From Cryptomeria japonica (lineage: Eukaryota; Streptophyta; Pinopsida; Cupressales; Cupressaceae), in contig NC_081406.1 of NCBI RefSeq assembly GCF_030272615.1, positions 460,376,072 to 460,440,071 on the forward strand: a stretch of DNA of 64,000 bases, written 5' to 3'. The notes beneath the pieces were generated by a model. It saw nothing but the letters and a program-made list of their open reading frames with translations, had not been told where the DNA came from and did no database searches. Positions 11,049 to 23,044 of the stretch are shown here, in pieces (within the stretch, counting starts at the first letter, position 1; each line of letters starts with the position of its first letter). A program made the translations under genes and the position numbers.

Positions 11049-11404
11049 CATCCTTTCTGATTTTTCATGCTTAGATCTGAAAATTGATTCCTTGATTACA
11101 TTTCCATGTTTGATCTTTTACAAAATTTTAGAGGTGATTGCATAAAAACCCTAAATTTTCTTTTTGAATATTGAACTTGCGAAATGTTTAATTGTTAATG
11201 CTTGCTTCAGATCTGCTTTTCTATTACAAATTATCAATTCATATTTGTGCTTTAATTCTAAAAATTAAGTGGTTAAGTGTCAAAACCCTAATTTTTGAAA
11301 CCCTCTTAATTCAACCTTTGTCCGACAATTTCACTAATCAAAACATCTCCAAATCAGCTATAACTTTGGATTCTGCAATAAAATCACAATATCTTTCATC
11401 CCTG

Positions 11405-11479
11405 AAAATTTGGAAAAAAGTTGCGAGGACCGTGTTACACTCCGAGTGCCATCGTCCCCGACATTTTTTCCAAAATTTT
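11405..11479. repeat. Hairpin family copy (A leader, first)
   Basis: The left arm aaaatttggaaaaaagttgc pairs imperfectly with the right arm (acattttttccaaaatttt), with ggaccgtg against catcgtcc in the inner stem and a loop holding acactccgagtgc. It is among the longest and best-paired members. Confidence 0.75.
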
Positions 11480-12029
11480 GGGAGCGAGATCTTGCTGTAT
11501 TTTCCTGCTAAAATCCAGAATTTTGGCTGATTTTGTCAATTTTAACACCTTCAAAATTACAGTCAAAGTTGGTCTTGTGATTGCTTGGTTTAAGGCTCCT
11601 AATCATTCAAAAATTGTTGAAATTAAAATTTTGGATCAAAATTGCGTTTCTATTATCATAAATCTGAAAAGTGTGTCTACATTCATTCGAAATTTCAGTG
11701 CTTTATTCAAATCCTTGCAATTTGTGACCTTTGAAATTAAGTGCTTAATTACAACAACCTTGATTTCCGCTTTCAAAATTGAATTTTGCGTGAAATTGAG
11801 TCAATTTTTAAATTTCAAAACTTGCACTGCTTTTGACATTCCCTCTAAAATCATAAAATTCAAAATTTCAGTTTCCCTCTCTTTTTCAAAATTCAAAATT
11901 TTGCATTTTTCGACAATCTTGATAGGGTTCAATTTTGAGATTGCAACTTTAATTTGGCCTATCTACAGATCGTAAAATCACTCAATTTTTTCAGATTAGC
12001 TCTAAAATCATCATACCTTTTATCCCTAC

Positions 12030-12102
12030 AAATTTCAAAAAAAGTTGCAAGGACCGTGTTGCACTCCGAGCGCCACGGTCCCGAACATTTTTTTCAAAAT
12101 TT
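12030..12102. repeat. Hairpin family copy (A leader, second)
   Basis: The inner stem is perfect: GGACCGTG at 12051-12058 pairs with CACGGTCC at 12074-12081 around a 15-base loop. The outer arms are aaatttcaaaaaaagtt and, in reverse complement, aaattttgaaaaaaaatgtt. It ends about 105 bp before the gag ATG. Confidence 0.8.
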
Positions 12103-12208
12103 CGGGAGACTGTTGTGATTGCATTTAACAGCTTAAATCTGGAAGATTGGCTATTTTTACTGAAAATTGCTACCTCTAAATTCAAAATTTTCTCTTTCTC
12201 TCTAGTGC

Positions 12209-15200
12209 ATGAGTTTTACAACAGTAAGCCCTACTTACACTATTCCCATTAGACGAAGCCGTAGAATTAAGTCCTTCCGAGGTTTAACTACTGAGGAGAT
12301 GGAACCTAATTTGAGTAGCCTTTTTAACGAGGACATGGGTAATTCCTCTAATCCTCCTAATGATGAAGAAGCTCCCCATGAGGTTTCTGTTGAACAACTT
12401 TCGAAATTGGATAACCAATTTGATGATTTTCACCAATGGATGTCTCATGAGTATCCCGATAGTCAAGCTCTTCCTTTAATTGAGGGTCTAAAATGCATGC
12501 TTCAAAGTGATAAGAATGGAATTGATGTTTTACGTGGTATCACACATATTGTGGATTCGAATGTGATGCCTATGAAGAGTTGTGCTGAATCTTTAGGTTA
12601 TACACAACCTCCTACACAAGTCAATCATTCTATTCCTTTGACCACTCCTATTGCTAGTATACCTACCTTTACATCAAACATCATGGCTACCTCTATACAA
12701 GACATTCCTCCTGTGATTACCAGTCATGGGGGCAATCCTCCTTCTTCAATTAATCCTCTTCCTTCATTCAATCCAACTTCTTCGTACATTCCTTCAATGA
12801 GTGTTCCTATTACATCTTCACAAATGAACATGACGCAAGGGGGCAATTCATTTAACCATTCCATCCCTCCTTGTAGTGTTCCTCTTGTCCAATCATCCCC
12901 TATGATTGATTATCATAGAGTCCCACCACCTTATTCTCTACCTTCTTTCAATAACATAACACCTCCATCTCAATCTAACACACCTAATATGAATTCTTTG
13001 ACTGAAGCGACCATTAACAATCTTGCACAAACTGTCTCTTCTTTACAGCAACAAATTGCCTCTATGAATCAATCTAAGTTTAGTGTGCCTACATTCAATG
13101 TTGCGAGCCCACTTTCTGTTGATATTGTTCGAGCTATTCCTCCTAAACATGTTGAAATCCCGCATTTGGAGCTTTATAATGGTAAAGGAGATCCTCTAAC
13201 ACATGTTAAGACTTTTCAAACAATATGTACTGATTTTGCTTATGACCAAAGGTTGCTTGCAAAACTGTTCACTAGAACATTAAGAGACAAAGCCCTACAA
13301 TTTTATTGCTCGTTGCCTTCTTATTCTATTACTTCTTTCGAACAACTTGCAAATGCTTTCATTCAACAATTTCAAAACAATATAAGTCCTAAAGTTACTT
13401 TGATTGATTTAATGCATTGTAAACAAGGTGTTAAAGAAAAAGTGACTGATTTCATTGGTAGATATAAGCATTTGTATGCTCAAATTTCTTTTCCAGTGCC
13501 TGATAATGATATTCAAAGAATCTTTATTTCCAATTTGCAAAAAGATATTCGAGACAAACTTCTGTTTTCTGAGTTTACTTCTTTCCAACAGTTGTGTGCA
13601 ACTCTTCACAATTATCAACTGACTGTGAGTCAAATGGAACAATCACATCCTATGGCTCTGAGTGATAAGGGTGATAGCAGTCAACAACCATTTGGGAAGT
13701 TTAAACCGAACAAAGATTCCATCAAATTCAATGAAAACATCATCACCAACAATGTGAATGCAGCATCAGGTGTGCCTCCTATTTCTAAATTTTTCAAGAA
13801 AGAAAGAAAGTATACTCCTTTGAATGAATCATTGCATGGTATTATGAATAAGTTATTGGAACAAAATGTGCTTACTCTTCCTCCTATAAGACAAATTGAT
13901 CCTGCAAAGATTACTTCACCTTATTTTGATCACAAAGCTTTTTGTCATTTTCATCATCAGCCTAGTCATGATACTGAAAAATGTTTTTCTTTAAAGGGTA
14001 AAATTCAAGATTTGATTGATAATAATACTATTTCTGTTTCTGGAGTGAATGATAAAGGCAACACATCTGTAGCTCCTCCTAACCAAAATCTTCAGATTTT
14101 CACTGATCCATTGCCTTCCCATACCTCTAATGCAATTGAGGCTAATGATTCCTCTCTCTCATCTGATGGTCTCGTGTCTATGACTCCGAATGTGATTAAC
14201 TTTGTAGAGCAGCAAGAAATCCCTAAAGAACCTTCCATCACATTTGATTCTAGTGAAACCATTAGAGCACCTGACGGTCCTTTATACATAGTTGCAAAAG
14301 TCAAGAATACACCTTGCCGTGGAGTGCTTATTGATCCTTCATGCATGATTAATGTTATTACTGAAGAATTTCTTTTTACTTTGCAATTGAATCAAGTAAT
14401 CTATGACAAAACAGATGTGGTTGTGAAATTATTTGATGCATTTTCTTCTCCTGCAATTGGTTCTATTACATTGCCTATTGAAGTCCATAACAAATCCCTT
14501 GATGTGAACTTTGCTATTATTCCATCTTCCGAACAATTTCGTGTGAAGCTTGGCTATCCTTGGCTATCTTCCATGAAGGCTATTGCTTCTCCTATTCACA
14601 AGTGTTTGAAATTTCCCCATAATGGTAAAGTTGTTACTGTCAATCATAGTCTCTTTAAACCAGCTGAAAGAACTTCTAGCGTTCCTATTGATTACTTTTG
14701 GCCTAAACAATTCCAATCTCTTCCTCCGTGAAGTGATCATCTTTTTAAATCTTATCAAAAGTGGAAAACAGATATGATCCTATCTCTAAGTGAACCTAGA
14801 ACACCTAAACTTGACATTCCTATCATTCTTGAGAAGGAAATTCTTCCTTTGAAAGATAAAACTAATGTCTTTCCTCAAGAAGATCCCCAACCCGTCCCCA
14901 TGGATGTGACTATGTCTATGCCTAATAAATCTTCTAAAAGTAGACTTATCCCTCCTCATCATGATAGACTTGGTCTTCTTCCTAAACCAAAAATTCCTCC
15001 TTTATACGGAGCAGTTCCTCCTCCTGCCTTTTATAGAGAGAAGAGACCTTCTTCTTCTCCTATTATCCAGCCTAAGAGACCACAACCTAAACACCCAAGT
15101 GATAAGGATGAGAACATTCCTCCTCCTCTATCTTCTTCACTTCCTCCTAAGACTAGACGTAATCGTTTTGCACGTGAACGTCGATGAAAACGTCGTCTTA

Positions 15201-15652
15201 GGGCTCAAGCAGCCGCTTCTCCAAATTTACAATCTCCAAAAACACCTTCAACAAGCATTATTCCATTTTCTCCTCAGCCAGATATTGAGCCTCAATCTCC
15301 TAAACACAAGATACATGATGGTCTTGATCTTGTGCGAGTTAAAGATCCTATTTTTATAAATCTTGATGATGATATAGATGAAAATGTTATTCATGATGAA
15401 AATGTTACTCCTCTTGCTTCTGATAGTGAATATGAACTTGTTGATATTGAAAACCATTTATCTAATGAATTTTCAAAAGCACTTATCCTAGCTCCTAGAC
15501 AAGAACAACGTGGCTTGGAACATGAACATAGCCCTTGTTTGGATCTTGTGATAGCTCCATCTGCTGTGTTGGATGTTCCTCCTCTAGCATGTTCCCTGCC
15601 TTCCCGAAACATTGATCAGCAAGATCGGGGGGTAGATGACATGCTAGACTAG
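12209..15652 (+). pseudogene. gag: Element A gag-protease-like ORF, two in-frame TGA
   Basis: One frame of 1147 codons starts at ATG 12209 (MSFTTVSPTY...), interrupted by TGA at 14729-14731 and 15185-15187. Element B reads CGA at both places, so the ancestral frame was open. Order: Ser/Pro-rich N-terminus; a retrotransposon gag domain at residues ~310-470 (LELYNGKGDPLTHVKTF, LFTRTLRDKALQFYCSLPSY); a zinc-knuckle-like CHFHHQPSHDTEKC near 580; a retropepsin-like block near 690-810 with LIDPSC where an active enzyme has DTG or DSG; a Pro/Lys/Arg-rich tail; and an acidic C-terminus. Gag would form the particle. The protease active site looks lost in both A and B. Length suits gag-pro; RT is missing. 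Confidence 0.88.
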
Positions 15653-16377
15653 TTACATTAGCATAAGAAGATTCTCTCCCCCTCCCTTTTGTTACTTCTT
15701 CTATATGTTATTCTCATTCTTCTATTTGTCGTCCTTAGTGTTGTCTACTTGAGGACGATGCAAAGCATTGAGATCTCTTTTGGTCTCTCTCATGTTGACT
15801 CAAAAGACACATGTGTTCTCTTCTTCTAGGTGACCTTCCTTGATTGGGGAATGAAGAACAATTATGCATACATACATATGATATACATGAATTATCATAC
15901 AGCATACTGACCCTGAGGAAAGCAAAGTCACCTCGTGCTTTGTGTTTTGTGTCTATTATCCTTGGGTTTATCTCACACTTGGGGGCTAAATCCTTGTGGT
16001 AACGTGCTCCTTTCCTTTCTCATTTCCTATGTGTATCACTACGTTAAAACAATCACCCCCGTTGAGGCATGTGCGATCGCTTTAATGTAGGGGGGCATAC
16101 ACCCTGTCTATCCCTTCGCGATACTTGAAAATTTCTTGGCGAACTTAGCTTTGTCTTGAAAATTTTTGATATTTCTTTTGCATGACTCATAGTGAGGGAA
16201 CCTTACTACTGACAGTCATGGTTCTCCCTTGTGATCTTCCCTTTTACTTTGTCAATCGAAGTCGTAAGATCCTTAGTCCACTGGGGGCTTGGTGTGTCTT
16301 GCCTCCTTGACGTGGTGAAAGTCTTTCAATGTTGTTTCCTTGTACTTTACCGGAAGTATGAGCATACATACTCCCGC
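15653..16377 (+). other. Element A 3' internal non-coding region
   Basis: About 725 bp from the end of the ORF to the polypurine tract with no reading frame of note. It includes tacttgaggacgatgcaaagc and several T/C-rich stretches. The same sequence is present in B (about 29995-30717), so it is a standard part of the family. Confidence 0.7.
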
Positions 16378-16393
16378 TAAAGTGGGGGCTAAA
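16378..16393 (+). other. Polypurine tract, element A
   Basis: taaagtgggggctaaa directly precedes the 3' LTR start TGTAGCG. It is mirrored in element B at 29979-29994. Confidence 0.8.
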
Positions 16394-17624
16394 TGTAGCG
16401 TCCTAAAATTGTGACACTTGCAATTTCGACTGCATTTCGGTCTTCACGATGGCGACGCAACACGCAACCTAAATGGAGACCCTGAAACTTGCTCACGACA
16501 CTGAAAACTGCATTTTTCAAGCACTATTGGCCTGAACCCCCTTGCACCCCGCTGTCCCGGAGGTGGGACCAGAGCGCCCAGCGCCCTAGTCCCTCAGGAC
16601 CAGGGCACCCAGCGCCCTGGTCCCTAGGTCCTATTTTGGGCCCGGTCTCCTAAGGGGCTCGGGTCTTTTTGTTTGCAATTTGGAAATTACATTTCCTAGT
16701 CAGCCTAAGGTCGGGAAAATCAGTCTATCAGCCCTAAATGACAAGTATATAAACTACATTTTCCTCTCTCATTCGATATGATGAAAAAGGCATGGAAACT
16801 ATACTCAAGCATTCAAGCATTCAAGCATTCCTTCAAGCAATTGATCATTTCAAGTCTCCATTCAAGGCTAAGTGTTGCATTCAAGTCAAGGATTCAACCA
16901 TTGAAGAGGAGATCACTTACTACATGCTACTACAACATACAACATACAACATCTAAACCTTCGCACATAAGGATACAAACATCCTTAGAACAAGGTATTA
17001 GTACTTGTTTTACATTACAGTCATTTACATTTACAGCACTTGCTCATTTCTTGGTTAATTCCAAAACTGGGGTTTGACCTAAAGGCAAACCCCTAATCCC
17101 TAACCCCCCAATCATCTTCGCTTTTCTGTGTGTAGGTTGCAGGTACGCGGCTCAGATTGATAATCTGGAATCCTTGTGCAGAGACGAACAGATCCCCCTT
17201 CGTTTCGCGGATTTTTCGGAGGACCGTGGCGCCGGGCGCCATCGTCCCAACAACTTTTGCTCAAATTTGCAGGACAGCGCCGTATCGACATTATACTGCT
17301 AATTCCAGGTCCGCAGCTTCATCCTATAACCCGAACTCGGTTTATAAGCGAATCTTTATGACTTTCTATGTATTCTTGGCTTAATTTCCTTAACAACATT
17401 CTTTACAAAAGAGGGTAGCCTTGCTTTCCTAACCCTTTAAATTCATTTAGCATCCAATCTTGCATTGCGTGGGATTGGATCTTATGAGTTTCAATCCCTC
17501 TTTTGAATGTAAATTCTCTCCCCTAAGTGAAAACCATCGAATCCTAGCGAACCTCCCTTCTCTCTCCTTGGAGTCGGAAGAGGGGAGAACAACTAGGGTT
17601 CGATCGCGATTTTTCTGCTTTACA
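16394..17624 (+). repeat. Element A 3' LTR
   Basis: 1231 bp, same length and order of parts as the 5' LTR: two palindromic minisatellite units at 16562-16625, TATA at 16746-16753, hairpin at 17209-17268, end TTTACA at 17624 followed by TSD gaaac. Confidence 0.95.
17209..17268. repeat. Hairpin family copy (A, U5 of 3' LTR)
   Basis: Same position in the LTR as 10612-10672; here the inner stem reads GGACCGTGGCGCC...GGCGCCATCGTCC, closer to the leader copies. Confidence 0.65.
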
Positions 17625-17629
17625 GAAAC

Positions 17630-18110
17630 TTATGCTTTTTGAGATATTAATATGAGATGATTCATCCTTGTGGCAACTAGATGTATATGTACCTATGTGA
17701 TGTTGCTTCTATGTGATGTATGTTTCTATGTGTTAATGCAATTTATGATTCTATGATGTATAGATGCTTATGAGATACATGTATCTATGATGTTTACGAT
17801 AGGAATGCAGTAATATATACATGATGAAATTCAATATTTTTACATTCTTTTATGTTTTATATGTTATGAAAATGTGAATGTATGAAATACATATGAATAT
17901 GATAATGCAAATAACTATTTACATGATGAGAATGTAAAGTGTGCTAACATGTGTTGTGTTATTATTCTGGCATTTTATGTTGTATATGAGAATGCAGATA
18001 CTAACTAATGATATATGCAAGATGCAATGTGATTGTGATATATATATGTATGTATGAAAAGCTAATATGTGGTAATGCAGGTGCAATCTACATGAAATGA
18101 AGATATTTTT
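17630..18110. repeat. ATG/TATG-rich simple-sequence tract (3' flank of PMD relic)
   Basis: Degenerate repetition of tatgtgatg, tatgatg and tatatgta over about 480 bp. It resumes directly after the TSD of element A, so it is the continuation of the 9060-9796 relic. No ORF. Confidence 0.5.
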
Positions 18111-18959
18111 GGCATGTCATTATACTCAGTCATGTGATAGTAGGCTACACGGAGTTAGGAAGGATGATGGAGGTCAATCATGAAAGGTGGATGGAAGATA
18201 GAAGATATGGAAGTGAAAGAGCTTCTTGTGCTTTATCATCACTGAGCTTTATTATGGCTAATAGGTTATGACAATCGAGGCATAGGTTCGACCCAGAAAG
18301 TCATTGTACCCATTTGCATGGAGATCAAACAGTCACAAACAAGGAATGTCCTAGTTCATACTATACTTAGAGTGCCCTAATATCCTTGGACAAGTCACAA
18401 CATTACTAAGAGACAATCCACAAACAACAAAACAATAGGTGAACATATCCTATCCTCACCTTTCTAGTCAAAGACATCCTAGAGATAGAATCTTTGGTCA
18501 GAGACATCCCAAAAAAGCCAAAAGACATGTCACCAAAAGATAAAATCAAAAGAAAACCAAGACTCGACACCAACATCCATTGTAGTCCTCAAGTTTAGTG
18601 TCTCTTGTCACTTGCACAAGTCTATTTAATTTTGGTCATAATGTTTACTTTCAAAAAAAGGATAGATAGAACTAAACCATAATGTTGTTTGAGTCTACTA
18701 AAAGATTTGACTTGTTGAAGCCCAATGTTGTTGTTTACATCTCATCTAAAAATGACTTAATCCATAAAATTGATACTTTATTATAGAGAAGATGAAACTT
18801 TACTGCTGATCTTTGATGTAAGTGTTGCTTTATTCTCAATTGTGAGCAAATAGACTGAAGAAAACTGGGAGAAACTATACTCCTCGAAACATGTGATGCT
18901 CTTAGTTCCACACCCATCACTAGACTTAGGATTTAGGAGCTAATTTATAATGGATGGAA
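18111..18959. other. About 850 bp without recognisable gene
   Basis: Only short open frames and no LTR, TSD or domain motif. It separates the + strand PMD tail from the minus-strand PMD gene, so it may contain the junction of two inverted copies. Confidence 0.45.
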
Positions 18960-20255
18960 AGGGGTGAAAAGGAAGGATTATACAAATAAATAAATATTTT
19001 TTAAATCATAGGCTATGTCCTCCCATGCTCGTAGAACATAGGCATATCCAGCCCCAGTATCCTTTGTTTCTCACCTACCTGCCCTCAATGCCTCCTCAGC
19101 CTCCATGTAGTACTAGATAGCCAGATCCCTCCCTTGCTCAGTGTCCCACAGTTGTATCCCGAGCCTAGCCACATCCCTCTTTAGATCCCGAATCTCATTT
19201 TCCTATCCCTGGCAGATCTCTCTCAGGGATAGTTGATCATCCTCCTCCTCTCCTCCCTCCTCACCTTGTCCCTATGGTTGTCCCTGTCCCTGTCCCTATC
19301 CTAGAACCTACGTTGTTGGCACCTAGAAAGGTAGTACACCTCTACCTATGACTACATGCACCTATCTCTCCTCTCCTCCATCTATCATCCGAACTACCCT
19401 CCTCTCTCCTACTACACCTCGCCTCCATCATCTACCTCTACTTTTACCATCCTCGCTATCATCTCCACCATCCCCACCATCACCCTCTATTAGCTCTCCT
19501 AGATCTATCAGCTATTGAAATGGATGATCTGCCTAATATGTGTTGTACTCGACATCCATCCCTGCATCCTCCACATCTGCCAAAATAACCCAAGGCATGG
19601 GATCATCTTGCATTTGTGGCACTACCTGATCATAAGACAATAACGGACCTAAATGTGGCTGATCTCTCACTGTCTGTGCATACATCCTTGAGCCATGTGG
19701 CATCCAATGTCTCCTATTGAATTGCCTACATACTCTGTCTATCAATTGTCACTCAATGATATATGGTGTCCTCCCGATTAGACACCTAATCCTAAACAAA
19801 TATGGCAGATTGACTATGTCATCCTCCCACTCCTCATAATCTCGGTAAGGCCTCCATACTACACTATCTATCTCATCGATCACTTAGCGCCAATACTCTA
19901 GCCTCCCAATCTGTGACTAGGAAGTAATCATATCATACAAATGTACATAACTTTGCCCATGTCCCCTACCTCTAAAGTGTATCATTCATGTAACCAGAAG
20001 ATGCTCATATGCCCATACCTACAATAATGTCACTCCACACCCCACTCCCACTGATCCGTGATACACAAACTGATGCAGCTTATAACACAATTGTGATAGT
20101 AGACATGTCCCTCATGCAAAACTGGTGTGCTCAATCACCAATGTCTCCAGAGTCCTCCCCCATCCCACAACCAACCCTCGTGTCGCCCTGTCCATATAGA
20201 AAAACCCACTGATAACTCTTGTGAGCACCACCGATAGAGCCAATCTTGTAGCTAT
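18960..20255 (-). pseudogene. PMD-type gene relic, 3' portion (minus strand)
   Basis: Read on the minus strand from the Copia insertion point, the fragment carries WAYEHLLVT, GRGHGQSYVHLYDMI, DEIDSVVWRPYRDYEEWEDD, NLPYLFRIRCLIGRTPYI, DRVCRQFNRRHWMPHGSRMY and DDPMPWVILADVEDAGMDVE in collinear order, with stops and frame changes between them. It then shows a charged coiled coil (about 19260-19040). This order is characteristic of plant mobile domain proteins of the MAIN-like kind, known both as host silencing factors and as passengers of gypsy elements. Its N-terminal half is at 27929-28320, displaced by the Copia-type element. The gene is too broken to be functional. Confidence 0.65.
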
Positions 20256-21408
20256 TGCTGGCATTTTTTATGTTTATGTTGTGATTGTCATTGATGGACA
20301 CACACTTGTATTGAGATCCCCTTTGTATTTATGAGCTAGAGCTCAAACAGTATTTGTTGCAACTGGTATGTTGTATTCTAGTCTTTAGACTAATGATTTT
20401 GCAGAATGTGTTTCCCAGTCTGAAGCGACATGATTACCCCAAGTGGTTCGTAGATATCAACCGGTACAAGGGAGAAAAGAGGCACAACACACTCTTACCA
20501 ATCTTCATTTTTGTCAAACTGGCAACCGGTATTTTGTATGAACCAGTAATACTCTGTGATGAGTTACCAACCCACTGATTGATTGATGGTGCCAACACAC
20601 TGATGGTGCTTTTTGTAGCATGTTACTGAGTATGTCTAGATTCATTGAACCTAGGAAATTGTAATGTAATCCTATTGGACTGACATGAAATCAGATTCCT
20701 TTAAAAGGACATCATGTCTAGGGTTTTGAGTTGTTGAAACTGTTGCTGAAAGGGTTTATGGTGTGGCTAGGGTTTAAGGTGATTGTTGAGTTGTTGTAAG
20801 AGTGATCTTATCTGAGAAGATCGAGTTGTAAACAGAAAGAGATAGAAAAGACTGAAGTAATGCTCGAGTACATTAGCAGTGAACTATACTAGATCTAATC
20901 AAGTAGTTTGTGCTATAAGATAGATCAAACACTTGTTGATTACTCACATCTTTGACAAGTCTGTAGCCCTTAACCGGGTAGGCCTCAAAGCCTTTGTAAA
21001 ATCCTCTAACAAGGTGGTTCACTTCTGTGAATCTAAAATCCTCTTACAAGGTAGTCTTTAATCGGACTTATCTCCTAACAGAGATTGAGATTCCTAACAG
21101 GATCTATTCTGGTGAAGAACATTGTAAGACCTTAACCGGTCTGACCTTAACCGGTCTGGTTTCTATTCTACAGATAGTGACTTGTGAGTTCCATCTCACT
21201 GTGGTTTTTCCCAGTTGGGTTTCCATGTCAAATATCTTGTGTTATGGTTGTATTGCTTTTGTGGGTGAATGCTTTATTTGCATTTTGGTTTGCATGTGTG
21301 ATAATCGGTCTGTCTGTTAGACTGTTTTACCGGTTTATCTTCAGACTATGTAAGTGTTTGAGAGAGATTTTTGGCATACTAATTCAAGCCCCCTCTTAGT
21401 ATTCATCA
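20256..21408 (+). repeat. Copia-type element, 5' LTR
   Basis: 1153 bp, from TGCTGGCATT (canonical TGTTGGCATT in the 3' copy) to TATTCATCA. The motif aaccggt recurs many times here and through the internal region. A local duplication, gaccttaaccggtct, makes it longer than the 3' LTR. Confidence 0.92.
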
Positions 21409-21410
21409 AT

Positions 21411-21425
21411 TGGTATCAGAGCCAA
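21411..21425 (+). other. Primer binding site, initiator tRNA-Met type
   Basis: TGGTATCAGAGCCAA begins two bases after the 5' LTR. TGGTATCAGAGC is the classic plant Copia site complementary to the 3' end of initiator tRNA-Met. Confidence 0.9.
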
Positions 21426-21458
21426 CCTTTCTATAGGTTTAACCATTTGGAAAGAGAT

Positions 21459-22598
21459 ATGGTGGAATACACTTTTAGGGAACTTACTCAACAGCTCACT
21501 AAGTCTAAGCAATCCTATGATGATCTTATGGTCAAATACAAGGCATCTCAAGCAAAAGGGAGAGAACATGCAGAAAAGCTGATGGAGCTATTTGAAAGTA
21601 GTTCTGAAGATGAAGCTAATATGGAAGCCATGATTGCAGAAGTGAATAAGCTGAATGATTCAAACTCCAATATGAGAAAGGAGTTGGAAGGACTGACTAT
21701 CTGGTTTAGTCAAGAGCTTGAAAACCTTAGGAAAGTTGAAGATCGTGTAAAGGACATAGATCATGAGATTTCCAAGTTGAAACAAGAGATTAGTGCACTG
21801 ACTGCTCACCTTCATGAGAGGAGGATGGAAAAGGAAGACATGCAAGGTGAACTGAACATAGCCATCTCTGAAAATGCAAGTCTAATGGAGACAAATACTA
21901 CTATTTCCAAAGAACTCTCTAAGTCAAAGGAAATACTTGCTAAGTTTGGCAAAAGTACTGTCAAGCTAGAGCAAAAGCTTGAGTCATCTAGACTGGCAAA
22001 GAATACCAATGGTCTTGGTTTCTCTAGACATGAGGAAGGAGAATCCTTAGGAACAAATGCTAAAGAATCAAAGAAGCAACCGACACTCAAAGGAAAAGGT
22101 ATCAAAAATTCAAACCTGTTTGCTTTAACTATCTTAAAGAAGGACACACTACCAATGTATGTAGGAGCAAAGCCTACAATAATTTTCCATATTTTATCAA
22201 CAATGTACCTAGATCCAATAAGTTCAATGGTCATTGTTATGCATGAAACAAGTTTGGGCATAGAGCATCTGAATGCAGGTCTATCATGAACAATACCGGA
22301 AGATATCCTTAGAGTACCCAAGGAGCTAGTGCAGAATCTTTTGTAAACCGGAACCCTAACTGGTTCGATGCCTGCAAATATCAGTCACTGCTATCACTGC
22401 AACAAACAGGGTCACATTGCAAGATTCTGCAGAAGTAGAAAGAGTATATTTGATGATATACAAGTCACTCAGAAAGGAGAAGTTGAAGTTGAAAAAGTTC
22501 AAGTGGACATGAACAAAACCTGGAGGAAGAAACCAACAATGTTGGAAGAGGAACTGGTTTCTGCACCTAGTGTGGAAATATTGGAACCGATAAACTAA
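21459..22598 (+). pseudogene. gag: Copia-type gag with coiled coil and CCHC knuckles, decayed
   Basis: From ATG 21459 a 277-codon frame (MVEYTFRELTQQLT...) encodes mostly heptad-like coiled coil, with a frameshift near 22100. Three CCHC zinc-knuckle sites then follow in shifted frames. The one near 22115-22160 has its second Cys as Tyr. The one near 22234-22282 has its second Cys codon as TGA within CYA*NKFGHRASEC. The third (22380-22430), CYHCNKQGHIARFC, is intact. In known Copia elements the knuckles bind RNA in the particle. The capsid (UBN2-type) region expected ahead of the coiled coil is not recognisable, so the 5' part of gag may also be lost. Confidence 0.65.
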
Positions 22599-23044
22599 GC
22601 TCCAAAGAATCTTAGGGAGAGCAAATGGTGAAATGATTGTGAACCCCCGATTACATCGGTAAAAGACCTTAACCGATACGTGATACCTAGCACTTGGCAG
22701 AAGACCGGAAATGGTAAAGGAGGTAAATTAGGGTTTTCACCCTAATAGAGGAGCATTAACGGCAGTAGGTGAGAGACATGTATAAAAGAATATTTCAAAT
22801 CATTTCTCACTATCTGTTTTCGAGCGAAGAAAAGTTTTCAAGTCTAGAGCAAAGAAAAGGTGATTTGAGCTAAGATTTCAAGAAATTGATAAATCTTGAA
22901 GGAGATTCAAATCCAGTTTGCAAGCGGTCATGGAGAACACAAAGTGATGATTCAACAACTGATAGAGAGTGGAGTGAAACAGAATCAGGAAGCCCTAAAT
23001 TTGTGTTGTAAAGGTATTTTTCATGTTCTTGAAAATACTCAACA
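22599..23044 (+). promoter_or_regulatory. Putative internal promoter and leader of ORF2
   Basis: After gag comes a non-coding stretch with TATAAAAG at 22781-22788, followed by A/T- and AG-rich leader-like sequence up to ATG 23045. A TATA box in the middle of a Copia internal region is unusual. It suggests the second gene arrived with its own promoter. No experimental support is visible in sequence. Confidence 0.45.

Larger units (their letters stand above)
11049..12208 (+). other. Element A leader with two copies of a 150-170 bp module
   Basis: This 1.16-kb leader has no convincing gene; short open frames here are low-complexity Phe/Ile/Lys. A module of the form aaaacatct...aaaatcatcata...atcccta...(hairpin) is present twice (about 11330-11480 and 11960-12105). 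It occurs again in the solo LTR (about 2982-3130, opposite strand) and in the leader of B. The leader probably carries packaging or translational signals; that is inference. Confidence 0.6.
9797..17624 (+). mobile_element. Element A: complete non-autonomous Ty3/gypsy-type LTR retrotransposon
   Basis: The 7828-bp element has identical-length 1231-bp LTRs (9797-11027 and 16394-17624), TG...CA ends and a perfect 5-bp TSD gaaac (9792-9796 and 17625-17629). A PBS-like site lies three bases after the 5' LTR and a polypurine tract directly before the 3' LTR. The only long ORF encodes gag plus a protease-like domain (12209-15652). There is no RT, RNase H or integrase. Element B has the same layout, so absence of pol is a property of the family and not a deletion in one copy. 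The LTRs differ by scattered substitutions, several of them C/T. Confidence 0.93.

Noticed and set aside
11192-11975. Frames of 112 and 184 codons in the leader of element A
   Set aside because: Low-complexity Phe/Ile/Lys composition, overlapping the hairpin, and broken differently in B. Better explained as non-coding leader.
10181-17077. A 99-codon frame (MMKKAWKLYSSI...) in both LTRs of A, with a similar frame in B
   Set aside because: It lies just after the TATA box and the A/B differences are in-frame indels, which is suggestive. But the ATG is missing in B, it overlaps repeat words, and LTR identity alone explains the conservation.
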